DNA of 64,000 bases from Caloranaerobacter ferrireducens (GTDB lineage Bacteria; Bacillota; Clostridia; Tissierellales; Thermohalobacteraceae). A program made the translations under genes and the position numbers. Below are positions 34,345 to 43,107 of the stretch, in pieces; positions within the stretch are counted from its first letter, which is position 1; each line of letters starts with the position of its first letter. The notes beneath the pieces are model-generated. The model did not search any database. It was given only the letters and a program-made list of their open reading frames with translations, and was not told where the DNA came from. The stretch is taken from positions 62,001-126,000 of the forward strand of contig NZ_MDJR01000002.1 of the NCBI RefSeq assembly GCF_001730685.1. The letters are read 5' to 3'.

Positions 34345-36063
34345 ATGCTAAAAAAAGGACTAATATTTGCATTTATAGTTACTATTATGACAGTTTTATC
34401 TGTATTAGGGTTATTGTACTTTAAGTCATATGAGCCCCAGAATATCGCTAAGGCCTATCCTCAAAATGAAGCTAATATTGTGATAGAAGATATAGCACTT
34501 AAATCAGATGTATATTCTGTGATAGAAGGCGATAGAATATATATTCCTGTTGACATTATAAGAGAGTATTTAAATTCAGGTATTGTGTTAGATGAAGATG
34601 ACAATAGGTTATATTTAGAAATTAAGAATCCTATATTTAATCTTGAGACACAAAAGTTAGATAATATGATTAAAGACGGTGTGAAGCTAAATTTTCTTAC
34701 AGTTAATATAGATGGTAAACAGTATTTAAATATTCGAGGGCTTGAAAAAATATTTGATATAAATGTAAATTATATTCAAGAAACCAATACTTTAATAATA
34801 GACAGACTCAAAGATATTATTAAAGTTGGGAAGATTAGGTCTAATACCTATCTTAGACCTAAAAAATCTTCTTTTAGTTTTGTAATGGACAAGCTTCAAG
34901 AAGGCGACGAAGTAATAGTTTTTGAAGAAAATGAAAAATGGCTTAAAGTAAGGACGCAAAAAGGTTATGTAGGATATGTTCAAAATAAGGTAGTTGATAT
35001 AAAAGTAGAGAATGTGAAGATAGATAGAAAAATTAATAATATTAGACAGAATGTAAAGATAGATGGAAAAATAAATTTAGTTTGGGATTATGTGTATAAG
35101 TATTCTAAAGATTTATCAAAGGAAAATAAGATAGAAGGACTAGATATAATATCTCCAACTTGGTTTTCGATTGATTCAAATGGGTATATAATAAACAACG
35201 GAGATTTTAGTTATGTTAATCAAGCACATAAAAAAGGATATAAAGTATGGGCTCTTATAGATAATCAGTTTAATAGGGATTTAACAAAACAATTTTTGAA
35301 AAGTGGACAAGCACAAGAAAATTTAATAAAGCAATTAGTTGTATATTCAAGTATATATGATTTAGATGGAATAAATATAGATTTTGAAAATGTATATTAT
35401 GAAGATAAAGATAAACTTACAGAATTTGTAAAAAAGCTTACTGAAGCTTTGAAGCAGCAGAACATAATAGTTTCTATGGATATGACTATACCTTCAACAA
35501 ATCCAAATTGGTCTAAGTTTTATGATAGAAAAAAATTAAGCAAAATATTAGATTATTGTATAGTTATGACCTATGATGAACATTGGGCAACAAGTCCTAA
35601 AAGTGGTTCTGTAGCTTCAATAGGATGGGTAATAAATGGAATAGAAAATAGTCTTAAATATATACCAAAAGAAAAGCTAATAATGGGATTACCTTTTTAT
35701 ACAAGACAGTGGGAAGAATATAAAGATAATACAGGAAGACTTAGAGTTAAATCAAAGGTATTAACTATGGAAGATGTAGAAAAGATAATAAAAGAGAACA
35801 ATCTAGAAGTAATTTGGCTAAAAGAGGCAGGACAGTATTATACAGAATACTTCAGAGAAGGGAAAAAATATAGAATATGGATAGAAGATGATAAATCTAT
35901 AGAGCTTAAAGCTAAGATGGTTTACAGATATGATTTAGCAGGTGTTGCAAGTTGGAGAAAGGGGTTTGAAAAAGAAAGTATTTGGACAGTTTTAAATGAT
36001 ATTATAAAATTGAATAATAAAGATATTGGCATTTCTGTTATTAGTTTTAACGGATTGAATTAA
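34345..36063 (+). CDS. Membrane-anchored GH18 glycoside hydrolase
   Basis: About 572 residues: an N-terminal membrane anchor (LIFAFIVTIMTVLSVLGLLYF), a copper-amine-oxidase-N-like stalk (about 45-145), an SH3-like domain (about 150-215), and a GH18 barrel from about 235 on. The catalytic DGINIDFEN motif places the acid glutamate near residue 348. The arrangement resembles spore-germination or cortex hydrolases of the YaaH/YdhD type. Start ATG 34345 behind GGATGGGG; a longer frame from 34315 lacks a site. Probable target is peptidoglycan or N-acetylglucosamine polymers. Confidence 0.88.
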   Translation: MLKKGLIFAFIVTIMTVLSVLGLLYFKSYEPQNIAKAYPQNEANIVIEDIALKSDVYSVIEGDRIYIPVDIIREYLNSGIVLDEDDNRLYLEIKNPIFNLETQKLDNMIKDGVKLNFLTVNIDGKQYLNIRGLEKIFDINVNYIQETNTLIIDRLKDIIKVGKIRSNTYLRPKKSSFSFVMDKLQEGDEVIVFEENEKWLKVRTQKGYVGYVQNKVVDIKVENVKIDRKINNIRQNVKIDGKINLVWDYVYKYSKDLSKENKIEGLDIISPTWFSIDSNGYIINNGDFSYVNQAHKKGYKVWALIDNQFNRDLTKQFLKSGQAQENLIKQLVVYSSIYDLDGINIDFENVYYEDKDKLTEFVKKLTEALKQQNIIVSMDMTIPSTNPNWSKFYDRKKLSKILDYCIVMTYDEHWATSPKSGSVASIGWVINGIENSLKYIPKEKLIMGLPFYTRQWEEYKDNTGRLRVKSKVLTMEDVEKIIKENNLEVIWLKEAGQYYTEYFREGKKYRIWIEDDKSIELKAKMVYRYDLAGVASWRKGFEKESIWTVLNDIIKLNNKDIGISVISFNGLN

Positions 36064-36143
36064 AATGATATAAATGATATCATATAAGTTGTGCATGTTC
36101 TTCCAGGATTTAGCTAAACGAATTTATTAGAAGGGGAATTTAT

Positions 36144-36320
36144 ATGACTTATAATTCGAATAGAGAGAGATTAAAAAATACAATTGAAGAGAAACGCCAA
36201 GAACTTAATGAGCTTTTATCTAAAAAAAATATAGACAAAAATAGAGCTTTAGAATTGAGTGAGCAATTAGACGAATTGATATATGAATATTATTGTGTCA
36301 ATAAAGAGAAAAATAGATAA
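36144..36320 (+). CDS. Spo0E-like sporulation regulatory protein
   Basis: A 58-residue protein with the Spo0E-family signature LSEQLDELIYEYY near its C-terminus. Spo0E-like proteins dephosphorylate Spo0A~P and so delay sporulation. It lacks a signal peptide and is helical throughout. AAGGGGA lies upstream of ATG 36144. It stands alone between a spore-type hydrolase gene and a terminator, and supports the view that the organism forms endospores. Confidence 0.88.
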   Translation: MTYNSNRERLKNTIEEKRQELNELLSKKNIDKNRALELSEQLDELIYEYYCVNKEKNR

Positions 36321-36362
36321 AATATGTTTCTGCTTTTAGTGGAAACATATTTTCTTTTTTTT
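36319..36362 (+). terminator. Intrinsic terminator after spo0E-like gene
   Basis: AAAATATGTTTC and GAAACATATTTT pair across about 11 nt, then CTTTTTTTTT. Confidence 0.85.
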
Positions 36363-36458
36363 TGATATAATATTTTAAGAGATGCCGTATAGTGGTACTA
36401 GGGGAATGATTTAACTAAAACTTAAACTTTTGGTTTTTGGCTTTTCACTTTATAATTT

Positions 36459-36483
36459 AACGAATAGCGAAGAGCGAATGACT
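36459..36483 (+). repeat. CGAATAGCGAA-type short repeat array
   Basis: AACGAATAGCGAAGAGCGAA, ending GTGACTA-like, is the same motif as at 3238 and 12153. It lies about 30 nt before the first DUF2229 gene. Confidence 0.65.
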
Positions 36484-36512
36484 AATAACTATAATTATTG
36501 GGGGGAAGATAA

Positions 36513-37553
36513 GTGAAAATTGGAATTCCAAAAGCACTTTTATACTATTACTATGGCCCGTTTTGGGAGACTCTTTTTGAAGAGCTTGGAATGGAAGTGG
36601 TAGTTTCAGAGGACACGAATAAGAAACTTATAAATGAAGGTATAAAGGCATCTGTCCCTGAAATATGTGTTCCTATAAAAATTTTTATAGGGCATTGTAT
36701 TGATTTAATAAAAAAGGATGTAGATTATATATTTGTACCACGAATGATTTCTATATATAAAGGAGAGGTATTTTGTCCTAAATTTATGGGGCTTCCGGAC
36801 ATGCTTATACATGGAGTGGAAGGAATGGGAGGCAAAATACTTACTTGTCATATAAAATCGAAAAGCGATGATATATCAGATTACAGAAATTATATCGATA
36901 TCGCTGAAAAGCTTGCTTTGCCACATGACAAATTAAAGAAAGCGTGTAGGGTTGCATCAGAGAAATGGTATATATTTAGAGAGTATAATAAAAAAGGATA
37001 CCATATTTTAGAAGCTATTGATATGGTTAATAACAATATTAAACCAGAAAGTACGAAAAAATTTGATAGTGATGTAAAATTAGGTATATTAGGGTATGTA
37101 TATAATATGTATGATAGCTTTGTTAATATGAATGTAATAGACAAGCTAAAAAGTTTAAATGTTGATTTTATAACTTTTGATATGATAGATGAAAGGGAAT
37201 TAAAAAAATATGTTGATAATATGGATAAGGCATTATTTTGGACATTCAGTAATAAACTTTTAGGGGCGGGGTATAAATTTTTTAGAGAAAATGAAGTAGA
37301 TGGTGTAATACATATAACAGCATTTGGTTGTGGCCCTGATTCATTTTTAGGAAAACTCTTTGAAATAGAGTCAGATGATACTAAAATACCTTTTATGACT
37401 ATAAGAGTAGATGAGCATACAGGAGAAAATCATTTACAAACGAGAATTGAAGCTTTTGTAGACATGATAAGAAGAAAAAAAGTGAAAGCAATGCAATGGG
37501 GGGATAAAATTGAAAGTAGCATTTCCTTATATGGGGACAGTAGTTGTTTATAA
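36513..37553 (+). CDS. 2-hydroxyacyl-CoA dehydratase-related protein (DUF2229) 1
   Basis: A 346-residue protein with the start KIGIPKALLYYYYGPFWETLF and the cysteine positions SVPEICVPIK, GEVFCPKFMG and HITAFGCGPDSF. These sit where the 2-hydroxyacyl-CoA dehydratase superfamily places iron-sulphur ligands. The family (DUF2229) is normally fused to, or adjacent to, a BcrAD-type activase in Clostridia; substrate unknown. It overlaps the next gene by 44 nt. GTG start at 36513 with GGGGGGAAG upstream. Confidence 0.82.
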   Translation: MKIGIPKALLYYYYGPFWETLFEELGMEVVVSEDTNKKLINEGIKASVPEICVPIKIFIGHCIDLIKKDVDYIFVPRMISIYKGEVFCPKFMGLPDMLIHGVEGMGGKILTCHIKSKSDDISDYRNYIDIAEKLALPHDKLKKACRVASEKWYIFREYNKKGYHILEAIDMVNNNIKPESTKKFDSDVKLGILGYVYNMYDSFVNMNVIDKLKSLNVDFITFDMIDERELKKYVDNMDKALFWTFSNKLLGAGYKFFRENEVDGVIHITAFGCGPDSFLGKLFEIESDDTKIPFMTIRVDEHTGENHLQTRIEAFVDMIRRKKVKAMQWGDKIESSISLYGDSSCL

Positions 37554-38604
37554 AAAGCTTTTAGAACTTTTAGGTCATGAAGTTGTAGTTCCTCCAAGGC
37601 CGTCTCAAAAAACAATAGATTTAGGTGTTAAATACAGTCCAGAATTTGCTTGTTTTCCATTTAAGGTTATAATGGGTAGTTATATAGAAGCTTGTGAAAT
37701 GGGAGTGGATACTATTGTAACAAGTGGCGGACATGGTCCGTGTAGAGCTGGTTTTTATGGGGAAATTCATAAAAGAATTTTACATAGAATGGGATATGAT
37801 GTAGATGTAATTATATTTGATGCAATAAATAGGGACAAGGATAGATTTATAGAAAATGTAAAGAAAGTTAAAGGGAAAAATTCATGGTTTAAATTAGCCA
37901 AGGCGATAAAATTTACTTATGATTTATTACAGCAGATAGATATTTTCGATAAGGAAGTACATAGAATAAAACCTTACGAAGAAATACCTGGTACTGTAGA
38001 TAAGGCTTGGCAGGAAATACAAAAAGAATTTGATTTGGCATATGATAAGAAACAATTGAAAAAGGCTGTTGATAGAAGTAGGGAAATAATAAATTCCATT
38101 CGTTTAAAGAAAGTTGATGAAAGAGAGAAAATCAGGATTGGGATAGTAGGAGAAATTTTTGTAGTTATGGAGCCATCTATAAATATGGAAATAGAAAAGG
38201 TTCTAGGAGAATTAGGATGTGAAGTAGAAAGATCTCAATACCTATCTGAATGGGTTGATTTTAATCTTATGCCTAGCTTTTTAAAGAAAACACATGAAGA
38301 AGAAGTGTTGAAAAAAGGTGAAAAATATATAGAGATAATTATCGGTGGCCATGCAAAGCAAACAGTTGGTTTTATTGTTGATTTTAAGGATAGAGGATTT
38401 GATGGAGTAATTCATTTGATGCCTTTTGCTTGCTTACCTGAGCTTGTGTCTCAGAGCATAATACCTAAAATATCTAAAGAGCATGATATACCAGTCCTTA
38501 CTTTATCTATAGATGAACAGACTGGTAAAGCAAATAATTTAACCAGAATAGAAGCTTTTATAGATTTAATAAGAAACAAAAAATTAGGTAAGTTTGTAGT
38601 TTAG
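37510..38604 (+). CDS. 2-hydroxyacyl-CoA dehydratase-related protein (DUF2229) 2
   Basis: A 364-residue paralogue of the preceding protein, with KVAFPYMGTVVVYKKLLELL, SPEFACFPFKVIMGSY, GGHGPCRAGFYGE and HLMPFACLPE. The conserved cysteines again suggest an iron-sulphur cluster, and two dissimilar subunits fit the heterodimeric HgdA/HgdB-like plan. Start TTG 37510 behind GGGGGG lies 44 nt inside the previous gene, giving tight translational coupling. Confidence 0.82.
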   Translation: MKVAFPYMGTVVVYKKLLELLGHEVVVPPRPSQKTIDLGVKYSPEFACFPFKVIMGSYIEACEMGVDTIVTSGGHGPCRAGFYGEIHKRILHRMGYDVDVIIFDAINRDKDRFIENVKKVKGKNSWFKLAKAIKFTYDLLQQIDIFDKEVHRIKPYEEIPGTVDKAWQEIQKEFDLAYDKKQLKKAVDRSREIINSIRLKKVDEREKIRIGIVGEIFVVMEPSINMEIEKVLGELGCEVERSQYLSEWVDFNLMPSFLKKTHEEEVLKKGEKYIEIIIGGHAKQTVGFIVDFKDRGFDGVIHLMPFACLPELVSQSIIPKISKEHDIPVLTLSIDEQTGKANNLTRIEAFIDLIRNKKLGKFVV

Positions 38605-38619
38605 AAGGGGGAGGACAAA

Positions 38620-39591
38620 ATGGTTAGGGCTTACATAGGTATTGATGTAGGTTCAGTAAGTACAAATATTATAGCACTTGACGAAAATAATGAAGTTTTA
38701 TTTAAGTTGTATGAAAGGACAAATGGTCAGCCACTAGAAACTATTAAAAAAGGATTAAAAAAATTAAAAGATGAATTAGGAAAAAATATTGTTGTAAGTG
38801 GAGTAGGCACTACTGGAAGTGGTAGACAGCTTGCAGGAGTTATGATTGGTGCAGATATTGTTAAAAATGAAATTACAGCTCATGCAGTGGCTACTGTTCA
38901 TTATGTTCCAGATGTTAGGACAATTTTTGAGATTGGAGGACAGGACTCAAAAATAATTTTAATAAAAGACCAGATGGTTGTAGATTTTGCAATGAATACT
39001 GTATGTGCAGCAGGTACAGGCTCGTTTCTAGATCATCAAGCGGAGAGGTTAGGAATACCTATAGAAGAATTTGGAGAGCTTGCTTTGACTTCAAAAAATG
39101 ATGTAAGAATAGCAGGAAGATGTACTGTATTTGCAGAGTCAGATATGATAGCAAAGCAGCAATATGGATTTTCTAAAGCTGATATAATAAAGGGATTATG
39201 TAATGCATTAGTGAGAAATTACATAAATAATTTAGGTAGAGGAAAAAAACTAGAACCTCCGTACGTTTTTCAAGGAGGAGTAGCGGCTAATGTTGGTATA
39301 AAAGCTGCCTTTGAAAGAGAAGTAGGACATGAAGTAATAGTACCGAAATATTATAATGTAATGGGAGCAATTGGTGCAGCCCTATTAGCTAAAGAGGCAG
39401 TAAAAGAAAAGGGAAAAACTAATTTTAGAGGTTTTGACTCACTTAAAACTAATTTTGTACCTTCAAGCTTTATTTGTACTGGATGTTCAAATATGTGTGA
39501 AGTTATCAAAGTCGAAATGGATGGAACACCTATAGCTATGTGGGGAGACAGATGTGGTATGTGGACAGAAAAAGTAAAACAGGCAATATAA
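38620..39591 (+). CDS. BcrAD/BadFG-type acyl-CoA dehydratase activase
   Basis: A 323-residue ASKHA-fold ATPase. It has GIDVGSVSTNIIALD (phosphate 1), the cluster cysteines in NTVCAAGTGSFLDHQA and AGRCTVFAESD, FEIGGQDSK, and GGVAANVGIKAAFE. Such activases use ATP to inject low-potential electrons from a [4Fe-4S] cluster into a partner. The C-terminal tail FICTGCSNMCEV...GDRCGMW carries extra cysteines seen in the long fused versions of this family. Its two upstream partners are DUF2229 proteins. Confidence 0.9.
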   Translation: MVRAYIGIDVGSVSTNIIALDENNEVLFKLYERTNGQPLETIKKGLKKLKDELGKNIVVSGVGTTGSGRQLAGVMIGADIVKNEITAHAVATVHYVPDVRTIFEIGGQDSKIILIKDQMVVDFAMNTVCAAGTGSFLDHQAERLGIPIEEFGELALTSKNDVRIAGRCTVFAESDMIAKQQYGFSKADIIKGLCNALVRNYINNLGRGKKLEPPYVFQGGVAANVGIKAAFEREVGHEVIVPKYYNVMGAIGAALLAKEAVKEKGKTNFRGFDSLKTNFVPSSFICTGCSNMCEVIKVEMDGTPIAMWGDRCGMWTEKVKQAI

Positions 39592-39627
39592 TAGCTAACA
39601 GCTATCAGCTGTTAGCTATTTGTTTTT
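39591..39627 (+). terminator. Intrinsic terminator after activase gene
   Basis: ATAGCTAACAGCT (39591-39603) and AGCTGTTAGCTAT (39607-39619), then TTGTTTTT. Confidence 0.88.
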
Positions 39628-39700
39628 CAATTTCTAATTTTACATTCTCAATTTTAAATTTCTTTATCCAGTACCAAGTACCCAGTACCTAGTACCTAGC
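39628..39700. repeat. Short repeat cluster (TTTACATTT and AGTACC types)
   Basis: CAATTTCTAATTTTACATTC followed by CAGTACCAAGTACCCAGTAC and CTAGTACCTAG. The same two motifs are adjacent at 12642-12712 and, in reverse order, at 42926-42995. GCGAC-GCA-GTCGC follows at 39700-39712 as a small hairpin. Confidence 0.6.
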
Positions 39701-39713
39701 GACGCAGTCGCTT

Positions 39714-40460
39714 TTACTTAGGTTTACTTATAAACATTTCAGTAATTAGATTTCCATATTTGCTGCTTTTTTCAATTCCAACACCTATATGAGTGAAATT
39801 AGGATTTAAAATGTTGTCCCTATGACCTTTAGAATTCATTAAAGAATTATGAGCATTCTCTATTGAACGATTTGCTGCAATATTTTCACCTGCTGCTAAA
39901 AATTTAATCCCAAAATTCTTCATCATATCAAATGGACTACCGTAAGTAGGAGAATAATGGCTGAAATAATCATTTTTCTCCATGTCCTGAGATTTAATTC
40001 TAGCTACTCTAGTAAGTTCTTTGTCAACTTGTAAAGGTTTTAGATTTCTTTTAATTCTTTCATTGTTTATTAATGTTACCATTCTTTGTTCTTCATCTGT
40101 AAGTCTATAAACTTCCTTAACTTGTTTCTCTTCATTTTCTACAACAACAGGTTTAGCATTATCTGAGGCTATACAGCCAACCTTATTATTAGGAAGTTTT
40201 ACTACATACCAATTTCCGAATTTACCTATAACATCTACTACATCTCCTTTGTTAAGCTTTCCTACTACTGGGAAATTTGTTCCCTTACCAGATCTTACAT
40301 TACAATCATTAACAGTTATTTTAATATTTTCAACATTTGCAGTATCAAATATTGAAGAAGTTTTGCCTTGTATTTGTGCAGGTTTTTTACTTGGAGCAGT
40401 GCAGGATGCTAAAAAAAGTGATAAAATTAACAGTATAACAAATGTTCTTTTCATTTTCAT
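39714..40460 (-). CDS. CAP-domain lipoprotein with SH3 domain
   Basis: A 248-residue extracytoplasmic lipoprotein. Lipobox LASC with cysteine near residue 20, SH3b domain (about 47-107, KITVNDCNVRSGKGTNFPVVG), then a CAP/SCP domain (about 125-248) with LINNERIKRNLKPLQVD, SHYSPTYGSPFDMM and GENIAANRS. It resembles YkwD-type spore or wall proteins; function unproven. The minus-strand start at 40460 has GGAGGT upstream. Repeat copy E lies between it and the divergent sigI gene. Confidence 0.88.
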   Translation of the reverse strand: MKMKRTFVILLILSLFLASCTAPSKKPAQIQGKTSSIFDTANVENIKITVNDCNVRSGKGTNFPVVGKLNKGDVVDVIGKFGNWYVVKLPNNKVGCIASDNAKPVVVENEEKQVKEVYRLTDEEQRMVTLINNERIKRNLKPLQVDKELTRVARIKSQDMEKNDYFSHYSPTYGSPFDMMKNFGIKFLAAGENIAANRSIENAHNSLMNSKGHRDNILNPNFTHIGVGIEKSSKYGNLITEMFISKPK

Positions 40461-40514
40461 ACCTCCATTGAAGATAGTTTAAATATATTTTTTGCAAAAA
40501 AATTAATTTTATAA

Positions 40515-40622
40515 TACATAGGAAATTATATTCCTTGTTAAACCATGGGTAATTATGAATATAATTTCCGTTTATGGATATAGGCAAAATCTACCTTGAA
40601 TTATTTAAATCGAAGATTTGTT
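40515..40622. repeat. Double-hairpin intergenic repeat, copy E (reverse)
   Basis: Reads as the reverse complement of copies A-D: ATAGGAAATTATATTCC at one end, CCGTTTATGGATATAGGCAA in the middle, and AAATCGAAGATTTG at the other end. It separates the divergent CAP-domain and sigI genes. Confidence 0.82.
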
Positions 40623-40728
40623 CTATATAATTGTTTAATTGTTCTAATTCCTTAAAAATGTAAATTAGTTTATCGAATATATATTTATTATGGTCACATC
40701 TAATTTTTTAAATAAGTGAGGTGACAAA

Positions 40729-41436
40729 ATGCTGTTTAGAAAATCACTAGAAGATAGAGTAGAAAAAGCTAAAGAGGATGCTGAAGAATTAAATAACTTA
40801 ATTAAGGAATATAAACCATTTATAGCTAGTACAATTCAAAAAAAGACGGGTAAATTTTTAAAATATGGATATGATGATGAACTAACTATTGGTATGATGG
40901 CATTTAAAGAAGCTATAGAATCTTATGATAGAAGTAAAGGTAAATTTTTAAGCTTTGCCAAAATGGTAATTGGCCTTAGAATAATAGATTATTATAGGAA
41001 GAGAGAAAAGGATAAAAAAATAATATTGTTTAATGAAATTGAAAACAATGAAGAGAATAGCAATATAAATTATAGTTTAGAGAAATCTATTACAATTTTT
41101 CGAGATAGAGAAGAAAACGAGATAAGAAAAATTGAGATACAAGAATATAAAAAAGAATTAAATGACTGGGGTATAGATTTTTATGATTTAGTTAAAGAGT
41201 CTCCAAAACAAGAGAAGGTCAGAAATTTATATAAAGAGATTGCTAAAAAGATAGTGGAGGATAAAACAGTATTACAAAATTTGTTATCTACTAGAAGATT
41301 ACCAATAAAAGAAATACAGAAAATTATGCCGATACACCGAAAAAAATTAGAAAGAGGTAGAAAGTATATAATAGCAATGGTTATAGTTCTTATTGGAGAT
41401 TATCAATACATAAGGGAGTATATAGACTGGAGGTGA
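40729..41436 (+). CDS. sigI: RNA polymerase sigma factor SigI
   Basis: A 235-residue sigma-70-family factor. The region-2-like segment includes YGYDDELTIGMMAFKEAIESYD and FLSFAKMVIGLRIIDYYRKR; the C-terminal part has the SigI-specific helix pair ending IHRKKLERGRKYIIAMVIVL. SigI responds to heat in Bacillus and to extracellular polysaccharides in cellulolytic Clostridia through RsgI. It overlaps nothing but is only 4 nt from the rsgI start. ATG 40729 follows GAGGTGAC. I could not identify a SigI-type promoter upstream. Confidence 0.92.
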   Translation: MLFRKSLEDRVEKAKEDAEELNNLIKEYKPFIASTIQKKTGKFLKYGYDDELTIGMMAFKEAIESYDRSKGKFLSFAKMVIGLRIIDYYRKREKDKKIILFNEIENNEENSNINYSLEKSITIFRDREENEIRKIEIQEYKKELNDWGIDFYDLVKESPKQEKVRNLYKEIAKKIVEDKTVLQNLLSTRRLPIKEIQKIMPIHRKKLERGRKYIIAMVIVLIGDYQYIREYIDWR

Positions 41437-41440
41437 TAAA

Positions 41441-42688
41441 GTGAAAGGTATAGTTATGGAAATTCATAAAGATAAGGTTATTGTATTAGCTAAAGATGGG
41501 AGTTTTTTAGAAGTAAACAGGGGTAATAGAACTTTAGATATAGGACAGGAAATAATGATAGATACTAATAAAAAACTAAGAAGACAAATAATAAGAAGAT
41601 TTGTTTCTGTAGCAGCTGCATTTATTTTGTTATTAACAACAGGATATGGAGTTTATGGATATTATACTCCTTATGGATATATAAATGTGGACATTAATCC
41701 AAGTGTAGAGATAGCTTATAACTTATATAACAGAGTTATAGATTTGAAAGGGTTAAATGAAGACGGCAATATATTGATATCAAAAATAAAAGATTACAGA
41801 AACAAACCAATAGAAAATGTAATTAATGAGGTTATTGACACAGCAGTAGAAGAAGCTTATGTTAAGCCTGAAGAGGAGAACGTAATACTTATTACTATAA
41901 CAGAGAAGAAAGATAAAGTTGATGATAAAAAAATATATAAGTCAGTAGATAGTCATATTAAGCAAAAGGTTAAAAATACTCAAGTGGTTCTTATAGAGGG
42001 AGATACAAAGGTATATAAAAAGGCAAGTGAAGATAAAGTATCTCCAGGAAAATTAATGTTAATTAAAGAAGCAATTGATTTAAATAAAGATATTAAATTT
42101 GAAGAAGTTGCTAAAAAGCCAGTAAAAGAAATAATGAAGATTATTAAAGAAGCTAAAAAGGAAAAAGAAAAAGATGAAGAAGAAAGAAAAAAATTAGAGA
42201 AAAAAGCTGAGAAAGAAATGAGAAAAACAGAAGAACTTAAAATAGAGAAAAAAGAAAGAATGAGATTTATTAAAGACAAATTATATATGAAAATTAGAAA
42301 AGACAAAAAAGAAAAGAAGGAAGATAAGATAGAAAGAAAAGAGGTTGAGAAAGATAGAAAGGATGAAATAAAAAAAGAGGAAGAGGAAAAAGAAATTGAA
42401 AAAGATAAAATAAAAGAATATATAGAAAAAGATCAAAATAAATATTTTGAAAAGAAAACTCAAGAGAAGCTTAAAGAAAGAAGAAGAGAAAAAGAAGGGA
42501 ATTTAATGGTTGATGATAATGCGAAAGATCAAGATGATGAAAATAAAGATACAGATGATAAATTAGAAGAAAAAAATAAATCTAAGCATAGATATGAAAA
42601 CAAATATAAGCATGATAAAAAAGAACAAGATAAGGATAAGGAAGAAGACAAAGATAAAGATGAAGAAAAGGATAAAGACGAAGATTAA
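41441..42688 (+). CDS. rsgI: Anti-sigma-I factor RsgI family protein
   Basis: A 415-residue membrane protein. The N-terminal RsgI domain (about 1-50, KGIVMEIHKDKVIVLAKDG) binds SigI, and one membrane helix follows (FVSVAAAFILLLTTGYGVYG). The extracytoplasmic region begins YINVDINPSVEIAYN and covers about 120 residues. The last 190 residues are nearly pure K, E, D and R, with no carbohydrate-binding or catalytic module, so ligand sensing by a carbohydrate module as in some Clostridia is not evident. GTG 41441 follows AGGTGATAAA. Confidence 0.9.
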   Translation: MKGIVMEIHKDKVIVLAKDGSFLEVNRGNRTLDIGQEIMIDTNKKLRRQIIRRFVSVAAAFILLLTTGYGVYGYYTPYGYINVDINPSVEIAYNLYNRVIDLKGLNEDGNILISKIKDYRNKPIENVINEVIDTAVEEAYVKPEEENVILITITEKKDKVDDKKIYKSVDSHIKQKVKNTQVVLIEGDTKVYKKASEDKVSPGKLMLIKEAIDLNKDIKFEEVAKKPVKEIMKIIKEAKKEKEKDEEERKKLEKKAEKEMRKTEELKIEKKERMRFIKDKLYMKIRKDKKEKKEDKIERKEVEKDRKDEIKKEEEEKEIEKDKIKEYIEKDQNKYFEKKTQEKLKERRREKEGNLMVDDNAKDQDDENKDTDDKLEEKNKSKHRYENKYKHDKKEQDKDKEEDKDKDEEKDKDED

Positions 42689-42690
42689 AA

Positions 42691-42728
42691 CAAATGAGTC
42701 AGGGCAATGCCCTGACTCATTTGTTGTT
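42691..42728 (+). terminator. Intrinsic terminator after rsgI
   Basis: CAAATGAGTCAGGGCA (42691-42706) and TGCCCTGACTCATTTG (42708-42723) pair perfectly. TTGTTAG follows. Confidence 0.85.
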
Positions 42729-42733
42729 AGTAG

Positions 42734-42835
42734 TTAAATTAATTTTGGAAGGATTAAAAATAATGCTATTAATACAATTATTACAGTAATTATTGTGTAT
42801 AGCATTTTTTTTCTAATAAAAAATATTTTAGTCAC
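42734..42835 (-). CDS. Possible 33-residue single-helix membrane protein
   Basis: On the minus strand, AAGGGGTGATTA precedes a GTG start at 42835. The 33 residues begin MTKIFFIRKKMLYTIITVII and continue as one hydrophobic helix ending PKLI. Basic residues before the helix fit the positive-inside rule. It could be a genuine small membrane protein, or the remnant of a longer protein whose membrane anchor alone survived. No homologue recognised. Confidence 0.4.
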   Translation of the reverse strand: MTKIFFIRKKMLYTIITVIIVLIALFLILPKLI

Positions 42836-42925
42836 ATAATCACCCCTTAAAATACCATGTATAAGTTGTGGTAAATATTCATATTATAATTTATTTAAAG
42901 ATAATCAAATATATTACAAATTTTT

Positions 42926-42995
42926 AGGTACTAGGTATTTGGTATAAGGTACTGGAAAAAGAAATGTAAAATTGAAAATGTAAAATGTAAAATTA
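42926..42995. repeat. Short repeat cluster (AGTACC and TTTACATTT types, reverse)
   Basis: GGTACTAGGTATTTGGTATA followed by GGTACTGG and AAATGTAAAATTGAAAATG. These are the reverse complements of the motifs at 12642-12712 and 39628-39700. Confidence 0.6.
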
Positions 42996-43013
42996 AAAAT
43001 ATTAATATATATA

Positions 43014-43042
43014 TTGACATATTCAAACATATAATATAAAAT
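43014..43042 (+). promoter_or_regulatory. Possible promoter of the MFS gene
   Basis: TTGACA (43014-43019), 17-nt spacer, TAAAAT (43037-43042); the surroundings are very AT-rich, so other -10 choices exist. Confidence 0.45.
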
Positions 43043-43107
43043 ATTAAAAAATAAACAAAATACAATTCAAAATAATAAATAAAGATTTAAAACTTGGGGG
43101 GGGTAAT

